A stretch of DNA of 64,000 nucleotides from Trichodesmium erythraeum GBRTRLIN201 (GTDB taxonomy: Bacteria; Cyanobacteriota; Cyanobacteriia; Cyanobacteriales; Microcoleaceae). The translations under genes were made by a program, and so were the position numbers. Within the stretch, counting starts at the first letter, position 1; every line of letters begins with the position of its first letter. Positions 51,750 to 61,273 of the stretch are shown piece after piece. The stretch covers positions 1 to 64,000 of the forward strand of contig JAGGDU010000164.1 of NCBI GenBank assembly GCA_018457135.1. The letters run 5' to 3'. The notes beneath the pieces are model-generated. The model was not told the DNA's origin, searched no databases, and saw only the letters and a program-made list of their open reading frames with translations.

Positions 51750-51827
51750 TAGGTATCTATCCTAAAGTTCGTGTATGATTTTATCTGCGTGGATCAGTCC
51801 TAAATATTAAGTTGACTATCCAGTAAA

Positions 51828-53393
51828 ATGAGGTTAAATTACCAAAACTATTTAAACTATTTAATAATGAACTTAATCAGCAAACTATTAGCTAAAATTC
51901 CCAAAAACATTCACTTTCGACGCAAAAATCTCCTCTGGAGTTGCTTCCTAATATTAGGACTAACTCTGACTCAAATGTCTAGCTATTTACCCACCAGCAG
52001 GGCTCAACAACCTTCCTCCTTTTCCCCTAGAGAATTTCGTGGGGTCTGGGTAGCATCCGTTGCTAACATTGACTGGCCTTCTCAACCAGGCCTACCCGTT
52101 ACCCAACAAAAAACAGAATTACTTAACATCCTCAACCGGATGCAGGAACTAAACCTTAATGCTTTAGTATTACAAGTTCGTCCCAATGGAGACGCTTTCT
52201 ATAACTCCACCATTGAACCCTGGAGTGGTTGGTTGACTGGAAAACAGGGAACTCCTCCTCAACCCTATTATGACCCTCTAGAATTCGCGATCGCTGAAAG
52301 TCATAAACGTAACATTGAGCTCCATGCTTGGTTTAACCCCTATCGTGCTCAACTCAGTCCTAATGATGGTTCCTTTGCCTCTAACCATGCAGCAGTAAAA
52401 TATCCCCAATATGCCTATAGATATGGCAAATATGTTTGGTTAGACCCGGGAGCGAAAGTAGTTCAAGACCAAACTTTTAACACCATCATCGATGTGGTAC
52501 GCCGTTATGATATTGATGCTGTTCACTTTGATGACTATTTCTATCCCTATCCTCAAGGTGGGCAAGAGTTTCCTGACTATCAAACCTACAATAGTTATAA
52601 AGCATCTGGTGGCACTCTTTCTCTATCTAACTGGCGACGACAGAATGTGAATAATATGGTGGAACGTCTCTACCAAGGTATTCATGCCGAGAAACCTTAT
52701 GTCAAATTTGGCATCAGTCCGTTTGGAATTTATCGCCCTGGTAACCCTCCTGGTATTGTAGGTTTAGATCAATATGAAAGTTTATATGCTGACGTGAAGT
52801 TATGGTTAGCAAAAGGTTGGGTAGATTATTTGGCACCTCAACTTTATTGGCGCATCGACCCGCCTAAACAGAGTTATCCAGTGTTGTTAAACTGGTGGTT
52901 GCAACAAAACCCCCAACGTCGTCATATTTATGCGGGAAACTTTTTAAGTCAATTACAAGTTTCTGGTTGGCCTGTGTCTGAGTTTGAGAGACAAGTTGCA
53001 ATTTCTCGTCAGAGAGCGAGTCAACTTTCTTTGGGAAATATTTTTTATAGTATGAAGATGTTTCGAGATAATGTGGCGGGTGTCAATAATGTGTTCAAAA
53101 ATTATGTTTACCCAACTCCAGCATTACCTCCAGCGATGCCATGGTTAGATAACCAACCTCCGGCACCACCTATGGGAGTACAGGTTAATTCTGATGTTAT
53201 TAGTTGGAATGTTGATAATATTGAAGATGTTCGTTCTTGGGCTTTATATCAGCAAAATGGTAATCAATGGGAGCTGTTGCAAGTATTAAATTCTGCTACT
53301 AATGCGGTGAGAGTTAACCCAGGAACTTATGCTTTGCGGGCAGTTGATAGGTTGGCAAATGAAAGTTTAGAAGAAGTGGTAACGGTGCAATAA
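51828..53393 (+). CDS. GHL10 / DUF187-type glycoside hydrolase, secreted
   Basis: This 521-residue protein has an N-terminal signal segment after a basic stretch (FRRKNLLWSCFLILGLTLTQ). It then has the glycosyl-hydrolase-like 10 TIM barrel: FRGVWVASVANIDWPSQPG, then LNALVLQVRPNGDAFY, ELHAWFNPYRAQ, DAVHFDDYFYPYPQ with candidate acidic catalytic residues, KFGISPFGIYRPG and GWVDYLAPQLYWRID. A short Fn3-like C-terminus follows. Homologues are thought to act on peptidoglycan or bacterial polysaccharides. Starts at 51828 and 51867 are both possible; the second places the basic region nearer the N-terminus. No clear Shine-Dalgarno sequence distinguishes them. Confidence 0.85.
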   Translation: MRLNYQNYLNYLIMNLISKLLAKIPKNIHFRRKNLLWSCFLILGLTLTQMSSYLPTSRAQQPSSFSPREFRGVWVASVANIDWPSQPGLPVTQQKTELLNILNRMQELNLNALVLQVRPNGDAFYNSTIEPWSGWLTGKQGTPPQPYYDPLEFAIAESHKRNIELHAWFNPYRAQLSPNDGSFASNHAAVKYPQYAYRYGKYVWLDPGAKVVQDQTFNTIIDVVRRYDIDAVHFDDYFYPYPQGGQEFPDYQTYNSYKASGGTLSLSNWRRQNVNNMVERLYQGIHAEKPYVKFGISPFGIYRPGNPPGIVGLDQYESLYADVKLWLAKGWVDYLAPQLYWRIDPPKQSYPVLLNWWLQQNPQRRHIYAGNFLSQLQVSGWPVSEFERQVAISRQRASQLSLGNIFYSMKMFRDNVAGVNNVFKNYVYPTPALPPAMPWLDNQPPAPPMGVQVNSDVISWNVDNIEDVRSWALYQQNGNQWELLQVLNSATNAVRVNPGTYALRAVDRLANESLEEVVTVQ

Positions 53394-53409
53394 AGGTACA
53401 TTTCAACAT

Positions 53410-53640
53410 TGTTGGGAATGTCTGAATAAAGTCTCTAAAAGTTTGTCCGAACTGTGGCATTCATGCCCTAAATGTTGACAATAACTAGACAGAAACTATA
53501 ACTCGGCACTTCTAATGTAGAAAATTGGATTGTTATCAACACAGGGGGAAGGCTTTAACCTCTTTCAAAACAGCGGTTAGGGCTTTCCCAGGCTCAAAAA
53601 TCTTGCATTGTCGTGTAAGCCCAATATCGGGGGTATTTCA
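53410..53640 (+). pseudogene. TnpB-type transposase C-terminal remnant
   Basis: The plus strand reads SKSLSELWHSCPKC, stop, Q, stop, LDRNYNSALLM, stop, KIGLLSTQGEGF. The C-P-x-C plus D-R-x-Y-N-S-A pattern is the terminal zinc finger and last catalytic Asp of IS200/IS605-type TnpB. Stops are frequent and the rest of the gene is missing. Confidence 0.55.
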
Positions 53641-54368
53641 AATTAGTATGTATTGATGAATCATATGATATCAGCTTGCCCTGAACATGATATGAGCAGA
53701 GTTATATCAGATGAGTATGTTTAGTTAACTCTTTTAATTTATATCACCAAGGCAAGCATGCTGAGTTAATTCTTCGTAATCTTTATCTGAATGGTTTTTT
53801 CCATAAATTTGGTTGATCAGTCATGAGCTGTAGTTAATATTTAAGTCTAAGCTTGGTAAGTCAAAAGGTAAAAAATTAAAGGGTGAACCAAAGCGATCGC
53901 TCCAAATAATCAATAAAGAGTTTTACTAAATCAGGGTATAATATAATGTACAGTTAAATAGTTATAATTAAAGTTCATCGTAAAACAAGAAACATAACTG
54001 TATCTACCCAAAAAGCCTTACTACAAACTATATACTTTATTGATTACTGATGATCCGGACATGATATAAAAACTCGCTTAGTCCATAGTCCAATTTCTGA
54101 TTTTGCAAAGCAAAGGTTGTAATATCATCTCTAGCTAAATAGTTATAATCATAGTGTACTTTTCCATGACATCTCATTTATATTCAAAATCATTTAGGAT
54201 TAATATATTGCTATAATAACTAACAACTAATAATTGATAATTAATAACTGATAACTAGTAATATATATTCCAAAAATTGAAAATTCCTGGTAGGGTTTTG
54301 AAATAAGAGTTGGGAGACCAAAATTCTAGACTCTACTAATATTGTTTTTCGCTTATATTCAATTAACC
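53641..54368. other. Intergenic region
   Basis: AT-rich with one HIP1 site. Tandem AACTGATAACT-like heptamers near 54215-54265 resemble those before mnmG. No gene is seen. Confidence 0.35.
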
Positions 54369-55133
54369 ATGCCTAAAAATCAACTCAAACAAAAGCTAAA
54401 AAATGGTGAAGTTGTACTCGGACCTTTTATGAATTGTGCTTACCCTGCATTCGTAGAAATTTGTGGTCTAGCAGGATTTGATTTTGTAGTTATTGACCTA
54501 GAACACGGACCTTTAAATATTCTAGTTGCAGAAGACCTTTGTCGTGCTGCTGACTGTGTAGGTATTGCTCCTGTTGTCAGAGTCAGCAAAAACGATCCTG
54601 CACAAATTCAACGGGCTCTTGATATTGGTAGTACGGGAGTACAAGTTCCACAAATAGAAACAATAAGTGATGCAGAAATAGTAGTACAAAGTGCTAAATA
54701 TAATCCTATTGGTTGCCGTGGTTTATCATTTGGAACTCGTGCAGGACTTTACACTTCAGCAGGTAGCAATATTACTAATAAATTAAATGCAGAATCTTTA
54801 GTTGTAGTTCATGTAGAAGGTACAAAAGGCATCGAAAATATGGAAGAAATTGTTAAAGTTCCTGAGATTGATGTGATTTTTCTCGGTCCTTATGACTTAT
54901 CCCAGTCTTTAGGTATTCCTGGTCAAGTTAATGATATTCGAGTAGTTGAGTTAATGCAAAAAGCGGTAGAAATTATTCGGAGTTCTGGTAAAGTTGTCGG
55001 TACTTTTACTAATAATTCTGAGGCAGCAAAAAAATGGATTGACTGTGGAGTGCAGTATATTGGATTAGGTATAGATGTGAGTATTTTTCTCCAAGGTTGT
55101 CAAGCTTTAGTTAAAGGGGTAAGAGGTAAATAA
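54369..55133 (+). CDS. HpcH/HpaI-family aldolase
   Basis: This 254-residue class II (metal-dependent) aldolase fold cleaves or forms 2-keto-3-deoxy acids such as 2-dehydro-3-deoxyglucarate or 4-hydroxy-2-oxoheptanedioate. It has FVVIDLEHGP (Asp/His of the active site), PVVRVSKNDPAQIQRALD (Arg), GVQVPQIET, GCRGLSFGTRAGLY, HVEGTKGIEN (metal-binding Glu) and FLGPYDLSQSLGIPGQ (metal-binding Asp). The ATG at 54369 (MPKNQLKQKL) matches the family N-terminus and is preferred over an in-frame TTG at 54342. The exact substrate cannot be assigned and no pathway neighbours are present. Confidence 0.88.
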   Translation: MPKNQLKQKLKNGEVVLGPFMNCAYPAFVEICGLAGFDFVVIDLEHGPLNILVAEDLCRAADCVGIAPVVRVSKNDPAQIQRALDIGSTGVQVPQIETISDAEIVVQSAKYNPIGCRGLSFGTRAGLYTSAGSNITNKLNAESLVVVHVEGTKGIENMEEIVKVPEIDVIFLGPYDLSQSLGIPGQVNDIRVVELMQKAVEIIRSSGKVVGTFTNNSEAAKKWIDCGVQYIGLGIDVSIFLQGCQALVKGVRGK

Positions 55134-55888
55134 GGTGTTATATTTTAGATGCTATATTTTAGCTATTAGATGTAATATTTCAGGATAAATTATTTTCTCT
55201 TACATTCATTCAGTATTCATAATAAGGAGTCATTTTTTTCTGCCTATTCATAAATCAAGTTACTTTAATATTACGGATAATTAATTAATTATACAGGACT
55301 TACGCTCAGAATATAATTGTAGTGTAAATCTCTGAATAAATTACCCAATACACTAATAAACTATATATATTAGTACTGCGTAAGTCCTGTTACACCTGTT
55401 ACAAATCAAGACAAGTCTTGCTAACCACTCTGAAAAAAGTAAACTCCTAAAATTTCTCATTTTTAAGCTATATTTGATAAATATATTTATTAGCATAAAG
55501 AATACTTTTTTTTGATTACTTAAGTAGTTTTGCATAGCTACTATGCCTTTTTCCTTTCTCCCCTACTCTATGCTCTCTTTCTAGCCACAAAGTTTTCATA
55601 AGTTCTTGATCAGGAATAGCTTTTAACGGAGATAGTGGAGGATAAAAAAGTTATTTATACATCATCAGGAACTTTGAAAACATCTTTTAAATAAAAATCT
55701 AATTCTTTTTTTTATAAATATTCAAGCTAAGATAAATCAATGATTATTTGAGTAATAGGATACATTTTTTCATAAAAGTTAACAGTTTGTATACTGTTTA
55801 GCAGTACTTTTTATAAAGCCGAGCTATAATAAAAATATAAACAATATAAAACTCAACTTTTACTCAATAAAATGGGGGGTAAATATAT
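55134..55888. other. Intergenic region
   Basis: Apart from the inverted-repeat element at 55293-55390, no gene or regulatory site was recognised. The dioxygenase gene has GGGGGG at about 55873-55878, a plausible ribosome-binding region. Confidence 0.35.
55293..55390. repeat. Small inverted-repeat element, AGGACTTAC family (copy 3)
   Basis: A 98-bp element has perfect 13-bp terminal inverted repeats: ACAGGACTTACGC at the left, GCGTAAGTCCTGT at the right. The interior is AT-rich and non-coding. This is the best-preserved copy in the window and defines the family ends. Confidence 0.8.
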
Positions 55889-56560
55889 ATGCAAAAAATT
55901 TTAGAATCAATTAATTTAGATTATGCTTTTATGTTTACTCATAAAAAAGTAAACTCAATTAGCATGGAAGGTTTTGATCCGTTTTTTGCCGACCTTCCTG
56001 TTGATCCCTACATGAAAGCTAAGTATCGTTATAGAAGACTTTCTCGTTTTATTCTCTCAGGGGAAAAAGTAATAAAGCAGCCTCATGGTTATATTTTTCA
56101 AGGCAAAAATTATAATCCTCTTCCAAATTATGGGGATGTTAAAAGAGAATATGCTGAAATAGATGATAAACTTGTTGCCTTAGACAACTTCAAAAAAATG
56201 ATTTTAGCCTTCTGTGATTCCTGCAAAATACATCCAGAAGCAGAAATTGGAATACATCAAATTAGAACTATTTGCTACCCTAATAGTTTAGGTAATCCAG
56301 CACCAGAAGGTATTCATCAAGATGGCACAGATTTTATTGGTATATTTGTAGTGAATAGACATAATATTCAAGGGGGTGCAACTCATCTTTATACTGCTAA
56401 AAAAGAAAAGCCAGTATTTAGTAAAATTCTCAATCCTGGAGATTTATTACTGGCAAATGACCATGAATTTTTCCACTTTACCACTCCCATTAAACCTGTG
56501 ATAGAAGAGATGGGATATCGGGATGTCTTTGTGTTAACTTCTCCTAGTTTGATTCATTAA
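55889..56560 (+). CDS. 2-oxoglutarate/Fe(II) dioxygenase (BsmA/IDO-like)
   Basis: This 223-residue protein matches the bacterial 2OG-Fe dioxygenase family that includes L-isoleucine hydroxylase and BsmA. The iron triad is visible: EGIHQDGTDFIG with H143 and D145, and FFHFTTPI with H196. R211 in GYRDVFVLT is placed to bind 2-oxoglutarate. Conserved flanking segments are HQIRTICYPN (about 123-132), NIQGGATHLY and NPGDLLLANDHEFF. Known members hydroxylate free amino acids. The particular amino acid cannot be told. It is not in an evident operon. Confidence 0.85.
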   Translation: MQKILESINLDYAFMFTHKKVNSISMEGFDPFFADLPVDPYMKAKYRYRRLSRFILSGEKVIKQPHGYIFQGKNYNPLPNYGDVKREYAEIDDKLVALDNFKKMILAFCDSCKIHPEAEIGIHQIRTICYPNSLGNPAPEGIHQDGTDFIGIFVVNRHNIQGGATHLYTAKKEKPVFSKILNPGDLLLANDHEFFHFTTPIKPVIEEMGYRDVFVLTSPSLIH

Positions 56561-57623
56561 ATAAGAAAGAACGAGATAAGCATTAGTAGAGTATGTTTCA
56601 ACTGTAGAGTTTTGGTCTCCAAACCCCCCTCACAAAATTAGCGAAAAAAACTATAGGGGTTTGGTCTCCAAACTCTATTTCAACTCTAGTGGAGCGATCG
56701 CTTGACTATATGTGATATGACTGTTTTTAAGACAGCAAATGTCAATATTTCCCATATTTATATAAATTTTTGATATTGTAGCCATTAAAATTAAATTTCT
56801 GTCAAGATGAAATCATAATCATATATTAAACTGGTAATGGGAGTTTTTTGAAAATTAATATCCTTGATGATACCTGATCAGCCTCCTTTCAGTAAAAAGT
56901 CACTTATACTATTTCTCAAAAAAAAATGCTTTACTTCAATAGATAGAAAAACAGTAAATAGCATGGTGTGTATTGTTAAACTAGATATTCTTGAATCAAT
57001 AGTATTTAGAGATTTACCAGACCTTTTGAGAATTTGTTTCATCCTACTAAATATTAACCATAATGTTATAGTTTCATTAACAGGATAACAGTTCATCATT
57101 GAAGCATTAGAAAAAGCAAGTATACCGGGAAATTTTCATTGACCTGCTCCGACTGTTTAAGGAATGGGGATAAAATATGATCCACAAATATTGGCGTTTG
57201 AGTATGGCACTGAAATGCTCCTGTGGAGAAAATCACCGAAGTTAATAAATTCTCATTCCTAAGCAAATTAGCAATAATGTTTGCCATAGTTTTTGCGATC
57301 GCATATATAAAGTTTTTTTACACATATTCTTTTACACATATATGATAGCAATATCAAGCATAGTATTATTTTTGAGAAATAGTATAATAACCTATCTCTA
57401 GAGGGCAAATAGCAATTAAACCCTACTAGAGACGGCGGTTATGGGTCAGTCCTATCTATTATACAGCGCTTTTCAGGATAAATTACATTGTCACAACCAA
57501 AACCTTGTAGGGACTTTCCATGGAACATCTCTACTGTTTTCTACTAAAATGAAAACCGCTGTAAGTAAGTTTAAATAGGTATCCATCAACATTGGAAAGC
57601 TCCCACATTCTGTACTTCAAATA
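56561..57623. other. Intergenic region with short repeats
   Basis: A direct repeat with an internal dyad, TTTGGTCTCCAAAC, occurs twice at about 56613 and 56660. An inverted-repeat element lies at 57462-57563. ORFs of about 73 codons overlap on both strands at 56870-57100; neither has a recognisable family. Confidence 0.4.
57462..57563. repeat. 102-bp element with TACAGCG inverted ends
   Basis: TACAGCGCTTTTCA at the left and TGAAAACCGCTGTA at the right are inverted repeats with one mismatch. The interior is non-coding. It includes GGGACTTTCCATGGAACAT, related to sequence near 17805-17825. Confidence 0.55.
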
Positions 57624-58082
57624 TCAATTCTGGGATAAAATTGTCATTTTCCATTGCTCAGGATCAGCCACTAACCAAGTCGCAGAATCTTTCCTCTCAG
57701 ATATTTGAAATTGAACATAAATTAATTGATGTCCCAAAATTCGTTTACCTAAGTGAGAATTAACCAAATGAACGTCTTGTATGCTTTGGGTGGGGATAGT
57801 AATATCATCACGTTTGATAAAGGGACTAAACCACAATTCATTTGGTGTGAGTACCAATGCCCCATTTCCTCAAATTTGAAAGGAACCGCGAGATTCCAAA
57901 CCCAAGAAATTGGCACTTGTTTCCGAAAGAACAATTGCCTCCCTAGGGAAAAGCTCTTGGATACGTTCAATACCACTAATCTGCATTTGATTCCAGAAGA
58001 CGGAGAAGAAAATAGCCATACTTACCCCGACAACCACAATAACCACAGCCGCGATCGTTCATCCTAAAGCCAGTCCTTTCAT
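57624..58082 (-). pseudogene. Membrane-anchored PH-like domain protein with two in-frame TGA codons
   Basis: From the ATG at 58082 one frame runs 153 codons to 57624. It is broken only by TGA at 58059-58061 (after MKGLALG) and TGA at 57870-57872. Between them are a transmembrane helix (TIAAVVIVVVGVSMAIFF) and ERIQELFPREAIVLSETSAN. After the second stop, GNGALVLTPNELWFSPFIKR then QSIQDVHLVNSHLGKR resemble a bacterial PH-like domain. Each stop is one base from a sense codon. Decay is the simplest explanation. The upstream neighbour on the same strand ends 28 bases before this start. Confidence 0.6.
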
Positions 58083-58109
58083 AATATTACTCCAGTCTGA
58101 CTTAAATTT

Positions 58110-58545
58110 TTAAGGGAACTTTAGCCTTTTGAGCTTTTTGGGAGAGTTAATTAGCAGGTTCCCTCGCAAACTGATGACGGTGTAATTGGTAGGGAGATCC
58201 ACTGCACTATCGAGAATAGCAATGCTGAGATAAAAGGTACGATCGTAGAGAACTAACTCTGCTTCGATAAACCGCTCTAAAATTCCTTGAACCTCTATAG
58301 TTGTCAGTTCTTCACCAGGAGTTCCTCGTAATTTTCTGAGAACCTGTTTCAAGGAAGTGGGACTATCAATTATCTGGTAGACATTTGCTTCTAGGGTATT
58401 AAACGTGAAAACCTTAGACGTAACCCAGCGAATATCTTCAATAAATAACTTCTCATCTGTCGTGATACGATAACTGAGTCGAGGGAGCATTGGTGACTTT
58501 TGCAAAACGCGAATCCACTCAATGACCGCAGATACAACGTAGAAT
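58110..58545 (-). pseudogene. C-terminal-domain fragment, possibly of a radical SAM protein
   Basis: The frame is open from about 58545 without a good start. The first ATG is at 58505. It encodes IEWIRVLQKSPMLPRLSYRI, then FTFNTLEANVYQIIDSPTS, then LERFIEAELVLYDRTFYLSI. The pattern 'L-E-A-x-V-Y-x-x-I-D ... L-V-L-Y-D-x-x-Y-L-S' resembles the small C-terminal domain following the catalytic barrel in B12-type radical SAM RiPP-maturation enzymes. No barrel or CxxxCxxC motif is present. It is probably a truncated gene; the family call is tentative. Confidence 0.35.
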
Positions 58546-58647
58546 GTTTCTTACCTAAATACTTTGCTAATAAATATATTACCGAAAAATTGGAAATGAG
58601 ATTCAATAAAAAAAAGGTTCCCAAAATTTGGAAACTTTGATAGTACT

Positions 58648-58736
58648 AGGGCTTACATAATATTGCTATGTGTAGTGGATAATTTAGTCATTATTCCAGA
58701 TATAACCACTACAATTATTTTTATTGCATAAGTCCT
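58648..58736. repeat. Small inverted-repeat element, AGGACTTAC family (copy 4)
   Basis: This 89-bp element begins AGGGCTTACAT and ends TGCATAAGTCCT. An inner dyad TGTAGTGG / CCACTACA lies inside it. It separates the 58110-58545 fragment from the small ORF at 58799. Confidence 0.6.
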
Positions 58737-58798
58737 GAGTAATTAATTTTTATCATATTGATAGGTTTTTACCCATCTTGCTTAACCTGATATTGTTT

Positions 58799-58987
58799 TT
58801 ATCTAAAAGTATGAGCAACCCAAACCTTTGGTTTCAAAGATTTTGAATCAGATGTGTTTTCAGGAATATTTGCTATTGTTGTCACAACTTTTACCTCTTC
58901 TATGTTTCTAAAATATCCTTTTCTTTTAGTTTTAACGATATTTTTTCCCTCAAGAAATTCCTGGTTATTTATATCAGTTTTTTTCAT
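58799..58987 (-). CDS. Possible 62-residue small peptide
   Basis: The frame starts MKKTDINNQEFLEGKNIVKT and ends SLKPKVWVAHTFR. It is highly charged at the N-terminus, with a less charged Thr/Ser/Pro-containing tail. Size and position, upstream of a possible radical SAM C-terminal fragment on the same strand, would fit a peptide substrate, but no core motif or protease site is recognised and no strong ribosome-binding site is seen. Confidence 0.3.
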   Translation of the reverse strand: MKKTDINNQEFLEGKNIVKTKRKGYFRNIEEVKVVTTIANIPENTSDSKSLKPKVWVAHTFR

Positions 58988-59636
58988 AATTTTTTACTAA
59001 AGCTGAATTATTTTTAAGTCCTACACTTTTCACATTTTCCTTATACCATCACACAAATTAATTTTCAGGATAAAAAATTTAAAATTTGACTAATCTCTAT
59101 AATACTTATTTTAACCTGTTTTGTGTTTCTATTCTGTTGAATACCAATTTACATGCACTAATGCTATACTTAGGTAGCACTTCAGTTATTAAATAATTAA
59201 CATAAATATAATCATTTGATTTCTCTCTTTAGCTAAGTTAATATTAATTTTATAAATGTTTACTATTCCCCTGATCTCCTACTCTTGTACTTTTCAGCTA
59301 AAAAAAATCTAGAAAAGCTTTTGAAAAATGGTATGAGTCCTATTCACAGGGTTTTAGGAAAAAAAGATACTAAAAATCAGGTCAAAGTCTTATACAATAA
59401 CATTTTAACCTTAAATAAACCATTTTTTAAGTATATCTAGGCTTCAGCTATTTTTAGATATTTGGTAGTATTTCCGCTTATACTGGCTTTGAGACCATTT
59501 TCGGGGTAAAAAATCCTAAAGTGTCATTAAGACTAATCAAAAATTATTATACTGGCTTCAAAAAATACTACCAAAAATTATTGACAAATAAACATAAATA
59601 TGATGGTCATAATTTCTGACTTCTTGGCTAATTAAA
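58988..59636. other. Spacer upstream of potB
   Basis: AT-rich. It contains the inverted-repeat element at 59461-59575. No gene is seen. Confidence 0.35.
59461..59575. repeat. 115-bp inverted-repeat element before potB
   Basis: Perfect 13-bp inverted ends TTTGGTAGTATTT and AAATACTACCAAA flank a non-coding interior. TATACTGGCTT occurs twice inside as a direct repeat. It ends 61 bp before the potB start and could act as a transcriptional or RNA structure. Confidence 0.6.
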
Positions 59637-60518
59637 ATGTGGCAACCTCAGAAAAAACAGTCAACCTCAAACATTGAAAAATCTCAACTAAAAAAATTAC
59701 TAATTCTTCTATTCCCTGCAACTATCTGGCTATTAATTTTTTTCATCATCCCGTTAGTAATTGTTTTAATTTACAGCTTCCTAGAACGAGGTACTTATGG
59801 CGGTGTCGTTTGGAAATTTACTCTAGATAACTATCAACGACTAGGTCAAGGAATATACTGGGGAATATTTTGGCGGTCTTTATTCTTTAGTTTAACTACA
59901 ACTATAATGTGTTTATTAATTGGCTACCCTTTAGCATATTTTATTGCTACTATTAGACCACCTTGGCGTAATGTTTTATTGATGTTAGTTATTATTCCTT
60001 TTTGGACTAATTTTTTAGTACGTACTTATGCTTGGATAGTCCTGCTTCGGACTGAAGGAATATTTAATATTGCCTTACAAAGTTTACAGCTAACAGACAA
60101 ACCTTTAACTATTTTATTTACACCCTTTGCTGTGACTATTGGTTTAGTTTATGGCTACTTGCCGTTTATGATTTTACCTTTATATGCCACAATTGAACGC
60201 TTTAATTTTTATTTATTAGAAGCTGCTCAAGATTTGGGAGCTAATGATTTACGCACCTTTTTTCGTATATTTTTACCATTAACAATTCGAGGTATAGTTG
60301 CAGGTTGTTTACTAGTTTTTATTCCGGCATTTGGTGCTTTTATTACTCCTGATATTTTAGGTGGTGCAAAAACTATGATGGTAGGAAACTTGATTCAAAA
60401 TCAATTTATTAAAGCTAGAAATTGGCCGTTTGGTTCGGCACTATCAATTGCCTTGATGATAATTGTATTAATTCCAGTTATCATCTATTTTGCAGTATCG
60501 GAAGAGGAAAATAATTAA
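59637..60518 (+). CDS. potB: Spermidine/putrescine ABC transporter permease PotB
   Basis: This 293-residue inner-membrane protein has six predicted helices. It has the binding-protein-dependent permease signature EAAQDLGANDLRTFFRIFLP near 196-215, the EAA loop that docks on the ATPase. It has FFIIPLVIVLIYSFLERG in TM1 and FIPAFGAFITPDILGGAK near 222-239, typical of PotB. The length is normal. The next gene of the set, potC, begins 755 bp downstream, an unusually long gap for an operon. No potA is nearby, so the ATPase must be encoded elsewhere. Confidence 0.9.
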   Translation: MWQPQKKQSTSNIEKSQLKKLLILLFPATIWLLIFFIIPLVIVLIYSFLERGTYGGVVWKFTLDNYQRLGQGIYWGIFWRSLFFSLTTTIMCLLIGYPLAYFIATIRPPWRNVLLMLVIIPFWTNFLVRTYAWIVLLRTEGIFNIALQSLQLTDKPLTILFTPFAVTIGLVYGYLPFMILPLYATIERFNFYLLEAAQDLGANDLRTFFRIFLPLTIRGIVAGCLLVFIPAFGAFITPDILGGAKTMMVGNLIQNQFIKARNWPFGSALSIALMIIVLIPVIIYFAVSEEENN

Positions 60519-61273
60519 GTATTCAGCTATTAGGAATAAGTAACAGATAATTACAAGTATATGATTGAAAAATATTAATAATAAAATATTTATAGCACAG
60601 GTATATTGCCTGTGATATTTATACCTCAATCAGATGAAATATATCTATAAAAAAAAGGATAGGAACTGGGTTTATATGAGAGTTTATTTATCAAGTAAAT
60701 ATTAAGATATTGAGTTTATTACTATGCTGAGGCTTTGCCATTTATTTGCCAGTAAAACCAAAATCACTAAAAGCTAGGTAATATAAGACTCTCAGCTAAA
60801 TTTATAAATCAGCTCTTAAATGTTCTACAATACTAATAATATCTACCTCCCATAAAGCTGATTTATTAAACACTTAATTGGAAAGAGTATTTGATATTAT
60901 TAACTCATTATATTGGAAAGAGGAATTAGTCTCCAAAAAAAATTAAAATTTATATCTGCCCACTATTACCCAGTAAAGAAAAAGATGATTTCAGTTAAGT
61001 ACCTCGGAAAAATTAATTACAATTGTTTATTACCTGTAATTTTTGACAAAGGTTGTTCAGGAAAAGCAATTATCTGTAATTTATTTTGGATAAACATTTA
61101 TCATCTATTAGTTATCACTACATCCTACTGAATTATGAATCAAGAAAACTTTAGATTTTTTTTATGATTTTAAAAGAGTAGCTTTCATACTTTATTTATG
61201 CTTCATTAATTAACCTTAAGGTAAGTTTTCTGTAAGGTTATTACCATTTATCACACTCAAGATAAAAGCGAGA
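60519..61273. other. Spacer between potB and potC
   Basis: A 72-codon open frame at 60913-61131 includes KINYNCLLPVIFDKGCSGKA, which resembles a reading near 62270-62345 (EINYYDLIPIIFTTAGFSAE). The two spacers may share a decayed repeat. No real gene can be supported. Confidence 0.4.

Noticed and set aside
56870-57100. Overlapping ORFs of about 73 codons on both strands
   Set aside because: Neither has a ribosome-binding site or a recognisable family, and each mirrors the other. At most one could be real.
57624-58082. TGA as selenocysteine or reassigned codon
   Set aside because: Housekeeping genes here use TGA as an ordinary stop, and neighbouring remnants contain TAA and TAG as well, so decay is simpler.
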